The notes under the pieces were generated by a model. The model made no database searches. It was not told the DNA's origin and saw only the letters and a program-made list of their open reading frames with translations. From Pseudovirgaria hyperparasitica (Eukaryota > Ascomycota > Dothideomycetes > Acrospermales > Acrospermaceae), in the NCBI RefSeq assembly GCF_010093815.1, contig NW_022985554.1, forward strand, positions 590,999 to 654,998: 64,000 nt of DNA, read 5' to 3'. The position numbers were made by a program, and so were the translations under genes. Below, one piece after another: positions 11,197 to 21,645 of the stretch; the first letter of the stretch is position 1; each line of letters opens with the position of its first letter.

Positions 11197-11994
11197 ATGG
11201 GATTGTTCGGGCAACTCAAAACCCCCCTCTCGTCTGCTGGCCGAGCCAGGGACAAAGCCAGAAACTACGCTGGAGAAAAAGGTATCCCTCCAGAGGCGTT
11301 CAATAGAGTCGAGAACGTTGGCAAGAAGGCGATGAAGAACGCCGGACAGAAAGCTGTCTATGGAATCCCTGGAGTCGGACCAATAATCTTTGCCTGCCAC
11401 ATGGCCTCAAAGCCGCCCAGGAGGATAGCCAGATACTACTATCATGGTGTCGACAACACTACAGCGGAGTCAAAGAACTGTGGCTACACGCTCGCCGTCC
11501 AGGGCAGATGGCCAGCCGTGTTCCGCATGGTCCTCCGCTTCCTCCAATTTTGGGCTGCTATTCTGGTCTACTGTTTCTACGCCATCGATCTTTACAGAAG
11601 TGGAAAACAGAACCCCAAGTTCTATGATTCTAGGTGGATGTATGTTGTCGTTCTGGCGACAATGAGTTGTTTCAGCTCCATTGCCCTAGGTCTCCCTTAC
11701 TTGAAGCCGTGGCTTTATGCGCCATTAGATCTGTTTCTTTGGTAAGTTGAGTTTCTTCTGATAATCTATATCACTACTAACTATGTACGTAGCATCTGTT
11801 GGCTGGTTGGTTTTGGCATCTTTGGAAAGATGTACATCCCAGAAGACGCCGAGGGCAACGGCGGCATCAATCGCATGAAGAAAGGCGTATGGGTTCTTCT
11901 CACTAACATGCTACTCTGGAACATTTCAGCAGCATTTGGTATGTACGGTATGTGGCTTTGGAAGAAAGCGAGGCGTCCTGGACTACCCAAGTAG
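11197..11994 (+). CDS. Four-TM integral membrane protein (MARVEL-like, unknown function; 2 exons)
   Basis: Exons 11197-11741 and 11793-11994 give 248 residues; the 51-nt intron is GTAAGT...CTAAC...GTAG and splits a Cys codon. The N-terminal ~65 residues are soluble and basic. Four hydrophobic segments follow: FRMVLRFLQFWAAILVYCFY, WMYVVVLATMSCFSSIALGL, a third that spans the exon junction (LFLWCICWLVGFGIF), and GVWVLLTNMLLWNISAAFGM. The 4-TM spacing, with a long loop after TM1 and a short basic C-tail, resembles fungal MARVEL-domain membrane proteins, which organise membrane domains (inference from topology only). The ATG at 11197 has a good context (CCACCATGG); an ATG four codons earlier is also in frame. 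Single gene, no operon-like context. Confidence 0.82.
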
Positions 11995-12407
11995 GACTGC
12001 CTTGATCAACTACAAGGTTTCGACGTCCGCCCCTCAAATCTCCAATAGTATGCTACAGGATGGGTCATAACTGTCCGTAATCAGCTACATCATTATGTCT
12101 TCATGTTTCTTTATTTCTTATAGCATGGTTCGGCGCTGGGGCTTCTTTGTATCTTGTCAGCTGTCATTGGCGTCACGATACCCTCTGAAAGCGTGACATG
12201 TGCGTACCATCTTTATCATAGAGACCGGACTTGTCATTCAGATTGTGTATAATATAAAGTCTTTAAGGTTAGAAAGTCAGCTCATCTTGTGCTCGTTGTA
12301 TCAGGACTTGTGAACATCTCTCGCAAACGATTATGGTGGCAACAGGACTGACAGCCATCAAGTACGTAGTTAGCATGGGCTGAAAGTTGTTTTCCTACTA
12401 CTCTACT
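11995..12407. other. Convergent intergenic region
   Basis: 3' flanks of the membrane-protein gene (+) and RIO1 (-). A/T-rich terminator-like sequence around 12240-12260. Nothing else seen. Confidence 0.4.
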
Positions 12408-14105
12408 CTACTTTTTCTTCGAAGATGTCGCTACCATCCTCTTCTTCACATGCTTTGGAATCTTCGTCTTTCGCTTCTCCCTTTTCTCCTCCTTGACCGC
12501 AGCTTTATGCTCCTTCTTCGTGTCCTTGTCCACGAACCTCTTCCCCCTAGGCTGGCCCTTCTCCTTCTCAACCCACTCTTCGTCATCCTCACTCGTACTC
12601 CCGTCCTCTTCACTGCCATCCTCGCTCTCCTCACTGCCAACCTTCACACCGCCATCAGCAGCGACTTTGTCCGCAAGCAGAGGTCGGTAGACCAGGTCCT
12701 CACCACCCCCTTGTCCGATCGCCTCCGCATCGCGCTCGATGTCGTATACTTGATCGAGCGTTTGCGGAATATATTGCTGACGAAAGACTTCGTTGTCAAC
12801 CTCCTCCTTCGCTCGGAGCTCGTCCGTGTTTCCGGCCTCCAGTCTCGCACCATACAGCGCATCCAGAGTCTCTTGGATCCCGGCTGGTTCCACACTAGTA
12901 TCCGTGCTTGTGACGAACTCGAAGATAGTGCGCTCGGGCAGTGTATCCACACCCTGAGAGCGGAAGTAGCTCGACACGTTCTTGACGTCCATGCGGAGAA
13001 ATTCGAGGCTGCGCGGATGATCATGCTCCACGGACTGACTGACATCGATCATGTACAGCTTATCAGCGTTGTACAGTAAATTATACTCGCTCAGATCGGC
13101 GTGCACGAGGCGGCATGTCTGATACATGATGCGCATGTAGCTCAGCAGTTGTCTGTATATTCCCATCCACTTTGCCTCAAGCTCGTCCTCGCTGAGGTCT
13201 GCAAACGACACATCCTTGAGCCGTGGCGCCGGGTATCCTTTCTTGTCACCGATGAATCCCATGACGAGCACATGTAGCCGCAGATACAACGGCTCTGGGC
13301 AGGGAATTCCCGCAGCGTACAAGCGGCGCAGATTGCGCATCTCTTTCTCTGCCCACACCTTGACCATTTGCCTATTGTTGCTCTTATTATAGCCGGAGCG
13401 GAAGCGGTACTCACCCGTGACGTACTTGTCCCGGTCTTTGAAAACGAGTATACTTGTTTTGTAAACCTTGATTGCACGGTGCTGCGGCAGTGTGTCTGTC
13501 GTTGCGCTGCTTTCTATATCACCTGTGCTGGGCTCGGGGTATTGGAGGGCATGGTAGACGTTCGCTTCTTTGCCGGTGGACACGCAACCGTGGATCTCGG
13601 AGACGACATTTCGATTGATCATCTTCAAGAGTAGCATGCGAGTTCGTGGGTCGAGGACTTGCTCGCTTGTTGCGCGATCACTTTTGTCTTTCTCCGATTT
13701 GTCTCGTCCGCTTGCGCCGCCGCCTCCACCACCTCTTGCGTCGAGCTTAATCTTTGTGGCATGTTTGGATAGGGAAGATATCTGATCGTCGACGCTGGCA
13801 GTCAGGTTTGCAGAAGGTTTCTGGGGGTTGCTCTTTGGTTTCTGGTCGGCTGGAATGGAAGGGTCATTCAGTTTGACTTGGCGGTTGTAGGATTTCGTGT
13901 AGTCGTTAGGGTTTGCGGTCGCTAGTAGAGGTGCATCGAGCTCATCATCATCTTCTGACTCGCCCAGAATATCACTGTAGTCTTCATCTTGCTCAAATTC
14001 CTCTGTGTGTGTATTGCTCTGATTAGAGACTTGGTTTTGGATGTCTACATCCTGCTGGAGAGACATGTTTGAGACGTCTTTCGAAAGCTGTTCTCCAGAT
14101 GCCAT
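12408..14105 (-). CDS. RIO1: RIO1 atypical serine kinase
   Basis: Intron-less 565-residue atypical protein kinase/ATPase that acts in the cytoplasm in the last steps of 40S ribosomal subunit maturation (20S to 18S processing). The RIO1 domain spans about residues 150-420. It shows the RIO P-loop STGKEANVY (176-184), the catalytic Lys in AIKVYK (K213), the RIO1 flexible-loop region, the catalytic loop LVHADLSEYN with D337, and the metal-binding IDVSQ with D354, followed by HDHP typical of Rio1. The N-terminus is acidic and disordered; the C-terminal ~70 residues are acidic then Lys/Arg-rich, as in yeast Rio1. The ATG at 14105 is chosen over 14216, which would add a hydrophobic leader absent from the family. 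Divergent from the gene at 14824. Confidence 0.95.
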   Translation of the reverse strand: MASGEQLSKDVSNMSLQQDVDIQNQVSNQSNTHTEEFEQDEDYSDILGESEDDDELDAPLLATANPNDYTKSYNRQVKLNDPSIPADQKPKSNPQKPSANLTASVDDQISSLSKHATKIKLDARGGGGGGASGRDKSEKDKSDRATSEQVLDPRTRMLLLKMINRNVVSEIHGCVSTGKEANVYHALQYPEPSTGDIESSATTDTLPQHRAIKVYKTSILVFKDRDKYVTGEYRFRSGYNKSNNRQMVKVWAEKEMRNLRRLYAAGIPCPEPLYLRLHVLVMGFIGDKKGYPAPRLKDVSFADLSEDELEAKWMGIYRQLLSYMRIMYQTCRLVHADLSEYNLLYNADKLYMIDVSQSVEHDHPRSLEFLRMDVKNVSSYFRSQGVDTLPERTIFEFVTSTDTSVEPAGIQETLDALYGARLEAGNTDELRAKEEVDNEVFRQQYIPQTLDQVYDIERDAEAIGQGGGEDLVYRPLLADKVAADGGVKVGSEESEDGSEEDGSTSEDDEEWVEKEKGQPRGKRFVDKDTKKEHKAAVKEEKREKRKTKIPKHVKKRMVATSSKKK

Positions 14106-14823
14106 GGTGAGGGTATGAGTGCTAAAGGAGAGAAGAGAGAAGAAAAGAAGCCAGCAGAGTGAGAGGAGGGGCAAGTGGGGTGGTGTGTGTGTTGTATGCC
14201 AGCGACAATCTTTCACAAATTCCCCACTGCGGGCCCTTATCGATTACGAGCACATTGGTGGCTTACCAGTGGGTTTCTGCCTGAGGCATCAATGACTCAT
14301 AAGAATTGACTCAATTGAGGAGGTGCTCTTTGACGTGGAAGTTTGAATGACCCGCAGAGTCAAAGTGAAGAGCGCATCTGCGATGCTTACATTCATGAGA
14401 AACTCAATCTACCTAACTCACCCGTCAATGTAAGTTTGAGCAAGCATCAGCGAGCTTCAGGTAGGAAATCGCAAATGCCACCATATTAAAGAGACGCATC
14501 TGTTTGCTGTAAGGTTTACCTCCCTGACAATCCAGCTTGTAATCTATGGTGCGGGCTGCGGCCCATACGGGATGTTGCATCCAGAGATCCAATTTGATAT
14601 GAGAAAACCACAAATGAGGCCTACAAACTTGACCACCACAACAGGAATTTTAAACAGCAGTTAGTGTCACGCTGTTGTAGCAATTAAAACGCCCCTGAGT
14701 CAATCTTACAACCTAGCTATATAAATACGTGTGTCCTTGGTCTTTGCCATTCCAGAAACCCATATAAATCAGATCCTCCGCTTACTCTGTTGTATACCAC
14801 CACCACGCAAAGGGACCAGAAGA
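14106..14823. other. Divergent promoter region between RIO1 and a small gene
   Basis: 718 bases. It includes a TATA-like CTATATAAATAC at 14717-14728, about 100 bases before the ATG at 14824. No further gene or RNA is recognised. Confidence 0.45.
14717..14728 (+). promoter_or_regulatory. TATA-box-like element
   Basis: The sequence TATATAAATA lies roughly 100 nt upstream of the start codon at 14824, a usual distance for a fungal TATA box with a short leader. This rests only on consensus match and spacing. Confidence 0.4.
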
Positions 14824-15285
14824 ATGAACCACCTATATCCCCCCTATCCACCGCAGGATCCATTCAATTCGCAGTCTACGTACCCATCGTCCGGTCAATC
14901 TCTGCCGGTGCAGCTTTTTGCCTTTTCAGGAGCACCCCATGCTCAGACACCAATTTCATCCAATGCGCCTACGTATATACAGGCATTGAAAAGTCTCATC
15001 GAAGGTATGTTGCTCACAGCATGACCCTACGGGTGCTAATTCACGACCACAGCAATGGTCTATAGGAGCCACCAAAGCCGTGCGCCGATAGTCCAGACAC
15101 GCGCGGGATTGGGCTTTTACGTCGCCCGTATCATGTGCCAGGACGAAGGTCGAATGATCGGACACGGAGTCTACGGTACTACAGAAGAAAAGGCTGTCTG
15201 GAACCTGATGATGGAACTGAGAAATCAGGAAGAGTGGGCGACGGGACCGTCACGGTCACCACAGGGCGCCTTGAATGAAGCCTAG
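14824..15285 (+). CDS. Small protein with a dsRBD-like C-terminal half (2 exons)
   Basis: Exons 14824-15004 and 15053-15285 join to 137 residues across a 48-nt intron (GTATGT...CTAAT...CACAG). Residues 1-45 are Pro/Ser/Gln/Tyr-rich and disordered. From about residue 52 the order is helix (TYIQALKSLIEAM), strand (APIVQT), strand (GFYVARIMCQD), strand (RMIGHGVYGT) and a final helix (TEEKAVWNLMMELRN). That alpha-beta-beta-beta-alpha order, with G-x-G at the start of the last loop and a Lys/Ala before the closing helix, is the layout of a double-stranded-RNA-binding domain. The basic residues of canonical dsRBD motif 3 (KKxAK) are mostly missing, so RNA binding is uncertain. I do not recognise a named family. 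A TATA-like site lies upstream. Confidence 0.75.
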
Positions 15286-15848
15286 ACAAACGTGGAGACA
15301 GGCCAGTATGAACGAATGCATTTTTCTGCTATGAACAAGCGATTGCGCATGTCCCATACGAACCATGGTGGCACATTTGGGGCCCTCGTATACTGAGACT
15401 CATTCACTAGAATTCCATATGTTCCAGAAGGCAAATGAATGCAAGGCTTTGCCGATATCATGAACAACTTAACCATCTCATATCATAAAGATATGTGCCG
15501 TTTTCGTCCGTCCAAGCTCTTGTTTGCATTTCGTGTGCGTGTCCTCCGTTCATGACCATGTGAGATAAACATTCGTAATGACAGCACCGTATAACGGCAC
15601 TATATCTCAATTTTGACTCTAACCGACTGACCTGAACACGTCCTGATTCGGCTGAAAGATAAAAGTCGACGATGATGGCTAGAAGAAGACATTGGACCCT
15701 GAGCCGTCGGCGTCGGCGTCGGGCGCGGGCCTCGGCTCGGCAACTGACTCCCCACCACAGAAGGATGGATCTTAACATCCTCCTACAACGCAGCAATCTC
15801 AACATGTAGACCTCAATACTGGACACTTCTGACCTTACACTCAGCACA
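15286..15848. other. Intergenic between two plus-strand genes
   Basis: 563 bases with no recognised gene; a minus-strand frame of 162 codons (15458-15946) is Arg-rich, overlaps the next gene and lacks motifs. Short CGTCGGCGTCGGCGTCGGGC repeats occur near 15703-15722. Confidence 0.4.
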
Positions 15849-16815
15849 ATGGGTGCCCAAAAGCCCCCAAAAGTAATCCTTTTTGACATCGGTGGCGTCG
15901 TGGTACGTCTCTTCTCCCCAACCCTCACACCATTTCTCTCACTCACCTCTCATCTTCAACATCCTAACATACTAATCCCAGGTTGTATCGCCCTTCCGCG
16001 CCATCCTCCGGTACGAAACTACCCACTCCATCCCACGCGGCTGGATCAACACCGCCATATCCTTATCCGCGCCCAACGGCCAATGGCAACGTCTCGAGCG
16101 CGGCGAAATACCACTCGACGACGCCTACTTCACAAACTGGGCCAAAGACCTCGCACAACCACGCCCGGGCGCATGGCAGGCATACTGGGCCAAGGCGAAC
16201 CCGGGCAAGACAGCCACCGACGCGCCGCCGCCGCCCGTCATCGATACGAAGACGATGTTCTGGGAAATGATGCGTGAGGCGCGGAGCCCGGATCCAAACA
16301 TCTATCCGATGTTGTGTCGATTACGGGAGCTGACGCGGGAGCGGGAGAGGAAGGGAGAGGGGAAGCTTGTGATTGCGGCGCTGAGTAATGCGGTTATCTG
16401 GCCGCCGGGTATACGGGATCATAATGGTCAGGCGTTTGATCCCCGGTTACAATTCACGGACGCCGTGCCAATGCGGGCAGATGCGACGGTGGAGCAAGGA
16501 GCAGATGCGCAGGCGATGCCGAATTACTTTGATCTGTTTCTGCATTCAGCACTTATAGGGTTACGGAAACCGGATGCTGAGGTATATGCTTATGCGGTGC
16601 GGGCGCTGGACGAATATGCGCGTGGGAAAGGGGTGCAGGGAGGTGTGGAGGCGGGAGATATATTGTTCTTGGATGATATTGGGGCGAACCTGAAGGGGGC
16701 GAGGGAGGCAGGCATCAGGACAGTGAGGGTGAAACTGAACCATACCGACGAGGCAGTGCGCGAGGTCGAGGATATTCTGGGGGTGTCCTTGACTGGTGAT
16801 AGAGCAAAATTATAG
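15849..16815 (+). CDS. HAD-like hydrolase of the epoxide-hydrolase-N/ACAD10 type (2 exons)
   Basis: Exons 15849-15902 and 15982-16815 give 295 residues; the 79-nt intron is GTACGT...ACTAAT...CCAG. The strand after the start carries VILFDIGGVV with the nucleophile position at D13; the second Asp of the usual DxD is replaced by Gly (D-I-G-G), as in the ACAD10/epoxide-hydrolase-2-like subgroup. Motif II is ALSN near residue 151, motif III is K214 in GLRKPD, and motif IV is the acidic pair LDD at about 249-250 followed by NLKGAREAG. The cap domain between motifs I and II is helical (GWINTAI...). This may be a phosphatase with altered chemistry or a binding protein; the substrate is unknown. GC-rich codon use. 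It is the second HAD gene in the window and is not a close copy of the first. Confidence 0.87.
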
Positions 16816-16927
16816 CAGAGGCCTGCTTTGAGGCTTAGAACACAATAGATTTAACTTGATATACAACCCTGAGAACTCCTTAGATGCAACAGATTCCAGA
16901 ACTAATGCGCCAGTCTTTTGCAGACGA
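16816..16927. other. Short convergent gap
   Basis: 112 bases separate the HAD stop and the ERV41 stop; nothing beyond 3' ends is visible. Confidence 0.4.
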
Positions 16928-18417
16928 TCAATCAGATCGCTTTTTCTCGTTGAACGGCATCCCGTACCCATATGAAGGAGTGTGTTGTGGTGGCTGTGGC
17001 TGTGGCTGTCCGTATGGGCTCGGGCCAGGACTGGAGTAGTCTACGTAACCGTTGCTCTTATACCCATTACTAGAGTACTCTCCGCTTTTGCGGCCCGTAA
17101 GCACACCTTGGCTTTGTGCTCGACCACGCCCTCTCTTCAGCCATGTCTCATAAGCCCAGTCACCAATCTGATAGAACCATTGTCCTGCAACAAGTACACC
17201 ACTTATGACGTTCACTAGGCGTACGAGAAGAGCAAGAAGCCCGCCCCATTCCTCCGCAATAGTGAGTGTAATAGGCTCGATATCGTACTTCACGAAAATT
17301 CCGGGGACTGTGGATTCGCCTACAACATGCGATTGCTCCGTGACAGCATATTGATTTGTCCAGACTGTGTTAGATGAGCGGCCCCAAGAGTTGGAACTGC
17401 TAGGTGGCGTAGACGAGCCGAGGGCCTTTGATTCGGTAGTATAAATGGTCGGTACGATGGAAAGATAGTATTGAAACTTGTAGAAGTGTAGTTCGGTCGT
17501 TGCGTAGGTCTTGTCCAAGGGATTGATGAGAGACGGGTAGAATGGGCCGAAGGAGAGTTCGTTAATGTGATGCGAGAAGTTGAATGCTTCATGAGAGTGT
17601 CAGCAAATCTCAGCCGATAGTTAGTATACTGCGTGAGACTCACCATTATGATCTAAGTGTTCCCCAAACTCCATATACCCGTGCCCTCGCGCCGTGATAT
17701 GAAAGTCACCCTGCACTTTGTTTCCCTCCAAACTACCATAAATTCTACACGCATCAGGCGGGCCCCTGAATCTCGGGGTCCTAGAGAACTTTTTCTTTCT
17801 GTTCGCCGCATGTAAATAATCATGTACGTCCTCCTCCATCTCCAGCTTCGGCTTGTCCTGCGCCCCATATCCCAGCTTGTGGGTATCGCGGCTCTGGCCC
17901 CACTGAGACCATAGGGTAGAGTCTTTCTTTAATGTCTCTCCAGCTAGTATTCGGTCACCTGCGGCATCCTGTACGTTGACGTGGAGATCGCTGCACTTCA
18001 TTGCTACTACAACATCCATGTTCATCTGCAGCGTATGTGAAACGCCTTTCTCGACACTGAAAGAATGCGTGGTGTCGCCCGCCCACCAGTGTGTAGTCTC
18101 AGTCATCATTAGGTAGGCGCATGTTGTGAGGAGAAGAACGGTGAGAGCGCTGCCATTGCGGGCTTTGGTCAGGTAGGTCGCCTTCGTTTTAGCTGGGAGA
18201 CATTAGCTCTGCTTCCATTAGAGAGGACGCGATTCGCGAGCGCAAGCTGTCTACGGAGGAGAAGAAAAGCCAAGCTATACAAGCCTCATCACAAACACGG
18301 CTTGTTGTGGAAGACAGTGATAAATGGGCACTTACGGAACGCATCAAAAGAAGCGACGATTCCCTTTGCAGGTGCAAAGTCGTCTGAATTGAGACGACTC
18401 TCGCTATAACTATCCAT
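16928..18417 (-). CDS. ERV41: COPII vesicle cargo-receptor subunit Erv41/ERGIC2-like (3 exons)
   Basis: An ER-Golgi cycling membrane protein that, with Erv46, returns or exports cargo in COPII/COPI vesicles. Exons 18417-18336, 18192-17644 and 17586-16928 give 429 residues; introns are 143 and 57 nt. The ERGIC N-terminal domain contains FDAFPKT, created across intron 1, which supports that splice, then TM1 (LTVLLLTTCAYLM). The lumenal domain includes MDVVVAMKC-DLHVNVQDAAGDRIL, the Erv41 signature, then NFSHHINELSFG across intron 2. TM2 (LLALLVRLVNVISGVLVAG) is near residue 335. The cytosolic tail is Gly/Pro/Gln/Tyr-rich and longer than in yeast (352 residues in yeast Erv41). Erv46 is the only close alternative, but the spacing and VQDAAGDRIL favour Erv41. 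Confidence 0.9.
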
Positions 18418-18713
18418 GATAGAGGTGTCCGATCCTATCTACACGAGTGCTGCAGACTATGTGTTGGACAAGTGTGGCATAGCAGGACAATGAGATGGGC
18501 GCACTATCATTGTTCGCAGGCGTGTAGTTTCACGAAAGGACAGCTTGCGTAAAGCCACATCTGTGGCGCGGCTAGCGCCAAACTTGCGCTTTGACAGAAC
18601 GCAACAGCCGGGAACCAACCACTTACTCGTACACACATAACAGTAGATGCTCTTTGTTCATAGTCCTTTCATGACTAGTAGCATCCCTTAGATATTCCTG
18701 TGTATGTCTCTAT
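18418..18713. other. Intergenic upstream of ERV41
   Basis: 296 bases, presumably the ERV41 promoter and the 3' flank of the next minus-strand gene. Nothing specific seen. Confidence 0.4.
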
Positions 18714-19557
18714 CTATGCTCTCTCGTCATCCAACTGTCCATACTGCCCCTTCCCGTGAGTAGACGAGTAATCTCTCTCGTAGCCAGCATCTGCACCTCT
18801 ATCCGCATCTCTCTTCAATGCATCCTGCATCCCCCTTCGTCCAGGGTCGTTCTTCCCCCCAATGTCAGTAGTGTTGAAGCTCGCATTCGGCGCATCAGAG
18901 TCGAAGCCTCCCTCACTGATGTTTCGTCCCTTTGGCCGCCCCGTCTCCTTTGGATCGAATTGATCTTTGCGCTGGGCATCAATGTACGCCGGCGCAGCAT
19001 CCACGTTACTCGATCCATACCCCGAGCTACTATTCTTCCCGTACCCTGAATCAGTGGCCTCGCGGTCGCCGTATGACGATGTGCCAGTCGTGTGCTCAGA
19101 TCCACTGGAGCCTTCTCCGCGTCCTCCACTCCCATAGCTCGAGTCATCCCCACCAGACGTATTCGTATTCCATGTCGGACCCCTTCCACCGTCCTTGCCC
19201 TGACCAATCGTGGAATTCAGTTGGCGCGCCTCGTTCCATTCGCCCTGCGCGTTGCGAGCTTCGGCGTCAACGGCGGGGTCAAGGCGACGCGCATTAGACG
19301 TATCGGTGGTATTCGTGGTTGTCCCATAGGACTTCTGGTCTGAGACATTGGCACGCTCATTGTTTGACCCGAAGTCGCCACCGGAACGGACAGATTCGCC
19401 GGCCAAGGAGTCCGAAAGGACGGTGCCGGCAGCTTCGCCGACGCGGCGCTGGGCCTCGGGATCGTTCGTCACCTAAATGCATCAGTACTGTATTTGCAAG
19501 GGTAACGTGTATAACTTTAGGGAGAGGGCAAGATACTTTTTGGCCGTAGGAAGACAT
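18714..19557 (-). CDS. Intrinsically disordered hydrophilic protein (2 exons)
   Basis: Exon 1 (19557-19537) encodes only MSSYGQK; a 64-nt intron (GTATCT...CATTTAG) follows, and exon 2 runs 19472-18714, for 259 residues. Composition is dominated by Gly, Ser, Asp, Asn, Thr, Arg with almost no hydrophobic residues apart from a short Ala/Val-rich start (RRVGEAAGTVLSDSLAGES). GYG/SYG/GSG repeats occupy the middle. There is no signal peptide or TM segment. The make-up is that of hydrophilin/LEA-like stress proteins, which stay soluble and protect other molecules during drying or osmotic stress; that role is inference. Another disordered hydrophilic protein is encoded 670 bases upstream on the same strand. 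Confidence 0.8.
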
Positions 19558-20230
19558 AGCAACTGATGGCGTAGGTTGACAGCTGTATAAAGTCCTTTTT
19601 ATCTTAGTGTAGAATAGTTGACAACGAGATGTCTCTATATCAACAGGTTACTGATGCAGAGGTTGTAGCACAAGCAAGGGCTGGTAAATATACCCGTTCC
19701 AAGCGCCCACCAAGGCTATATCCAAGAAGCTGACTGTCGCCAGCATGATGTCATTTGCCCCAGCATGCCCGGCTGAGGGCGGGGCATCTTTAAGCCTCCC
19801 ACCAGAAGGTTGGTTGGTTGGTTTGGCAACTGGATCCCCACGGAAGCACATCCACTAGCTCATGGACAAAGGCCTGCTTTATTCGCATTCCATGCCGATC
19901 CATGCAATTTTGATCATGCTCAGGCACCGACTAATGCCATAATCACTGATCTCCTTCTCGCATCTCGATAACACTGTTCACGGCGTGGTAGAAACGTGCA
20001 GGATCATCAAGTGGCGTTATAGTGTCACATAATTGGGGCTCTTGACCCGTGTCGAGTGATAGCATCTCACGGCTTCGAAATCAAGCTGTAGACGGGTCAT
20101 GCTATAGATATAGATCGTTATGCCCAGTTCTGAAGTTAACATTGATCGATCCGATTAGATAGCACTGTATGATACATGCAGGTAGTCAAGTGTTCACAGC
20201 CTCAGCATCCTTCAGTATTGAATCCACATT
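19558..20230. other. Intergenic between two hydrophilin-like genes
   Basis: 673 bases with no recognised gene, RNA or repeat; should contain the promoter of the gene at 19557. A GGTTGGTTGGTTGG run occurs near 19809-19822. Confidence 0.4.
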
Positions 20231-20596
20231 TCACTTGTGTGCAGGATCACTCTTGCTTGGATATCCATAGTCCTCACCCCTCGTCTCCGTCGCCTTGCTC
20301 GAGTCTTTCGCTTTGCCAGCGAGGGCATCTGAAGGGAGACCTCCAGGCACGCGTCCGGCATGGAGACCAGCTGTGTTCGTCTTGGTGTCGCCACCATCAG
20401 TCCTCACTGAACTGTCTGCGGTAGCTGGGTTGCGCAGACCAGATTCAGAGGAGTCAGCAGAGATGCCACCAGAACCCACATTGACAGTGCGAGCATCTGA
20501 GGAGTTGAAGTCGGAGGCAACCGGTGGTTGTTCGGGAAGAGGAAGGTTGGCCTTGCGCTCTTCGATAATGTCGGCTTTTGATTGTTGTCCAGTCAT
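20231..20596 (-). CDS. Small disordered hydrophilic protein
   Basis: Intron-less, 121 residues. It opens with MTGQQSKADIIEERKANLP, a predicted short charged helix, followed by PLPEQPPVASDFNSSDARTV and then Gly/Ser/Asp/Thr-rich sequence to the C-terminus. No Cys or Trp, no signal peptide, no membrane segment. This arrangement (short amphipathic helix, proline linker, SD-NSSDARTVNVGSG block) is familiar from uncharacterised proteins of filamentous ascomycetes (recollection, not checked). With the neighbouring gene at 18714-19557 it forms a pair of disordered proteins on the same strand, possibly co-induced. Function unknown; a stress-protective or regulatory role is inference. Confidence 0.78.
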   Translation of the reverse strand: MTGQQSKADIIEERKANLPLPEQPPVASDFNSSDARTVNVGSGGISADSSESGLRNPATADSSVRTDGGDTKTNTAGLHAGRVPGGLPSDALAGKAKDSSKATETRGEDYGYPSKSDPAHK

Positions 20597-21645
20597 GGTG
20601 ATCGAGCCTCAAGACCTGTTAGATGTAGCGTGTCGACTAGAGGTGATTCTACTAACTTGTGAAAGCTTTGTCTGGTATCCTGCAGAGTGAATGTTCAAGA
20701 TGTTCTCTTGGGGATGGAATGTGATTGCGGAGTGGGTTGTTGGAATGGAGAGGCGTGTGAGGATTTTAACTGAAAGTTTTGTATGGGTGTCAACAAAGGA
20801 ATGTGGGACCGTAAGCAATTCGATACGTGCGACCGGACGTCATTATGGAGACTCATCGAAGATTTCAAAAACCCATGCCCGCTTGCTACTTCCCCATGGC
20901 GCAAAACACCGAGAATTCTCCAAGATGACCATGACCACGTAACGACCTGCTGTATGTCCTGCGACTTAGCAACTTTAGACGATGATAGGGTCTAACCATT
21001 CCAGGCCCAGCTGGTTTTGAAGACTTCCATATACAGTTAGTCACCTTGCCTATCTGCTAACCTAGGAAGGAAATCCAAGCCGCAATAGATGTGCAGCTGA
21101 TGCTAAGAGGATTCAAACTAGACTGATTGAAATGTAATATACTTTCGTGATAAACTTGAGTGAAATGACTCAAAGCAAATGTCCTATACCGTCGGGCTTG
21201 CTTCCATAAAGAAAATAGAAACGCTTAGATGATCAGCATGATCGTAAAAAACCATGCCCAGCCTTGGAATAATGTTGGTGACATTAAGTACGAGAGTAGT
21301 TGTGACAAGAAGATGAAAAACAACAGTTCACAATAGCTAGAAAATTTTTTGAAAGAGCGATGGGTATGAAAAACGCCTACTGAACAGCAACCACGACTGA
21401 GTCCTCCAATGCGTGTTGGCGACGTTACTCCATCACTAGAGCGAACGACGACATTTTGCCTCCTGCAATCTCCTTATAGCACCAAATGTACTGAGTTAAG
21501 GCGGTGTAGTGGGGAGAATGGCCTCAAATAAACTCCCAAATTCCCGAGGGGTACCTCTTCAACGTATGTCGATAAGTTCTCATTGCAGGATATCATGTCC
21601 GCCAGTCGTAACGCTTTTGAAAAAAATCATGGAGCAAGATGATCT
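20597..21645. other. Intergenic, no convincing gene
   Basis: About 1 kb between the small disordered gene and the NmrA-like gene, both on the minus strand. Short open frames only. Contains the promoter of the small gene and the 3' flank of the NmrA-like gene. Confidence 0.4.

Noticed and set aside
12387-13079. 230-codon plus-strand frame
   Set aside because: Antisense shadow of RIO1.
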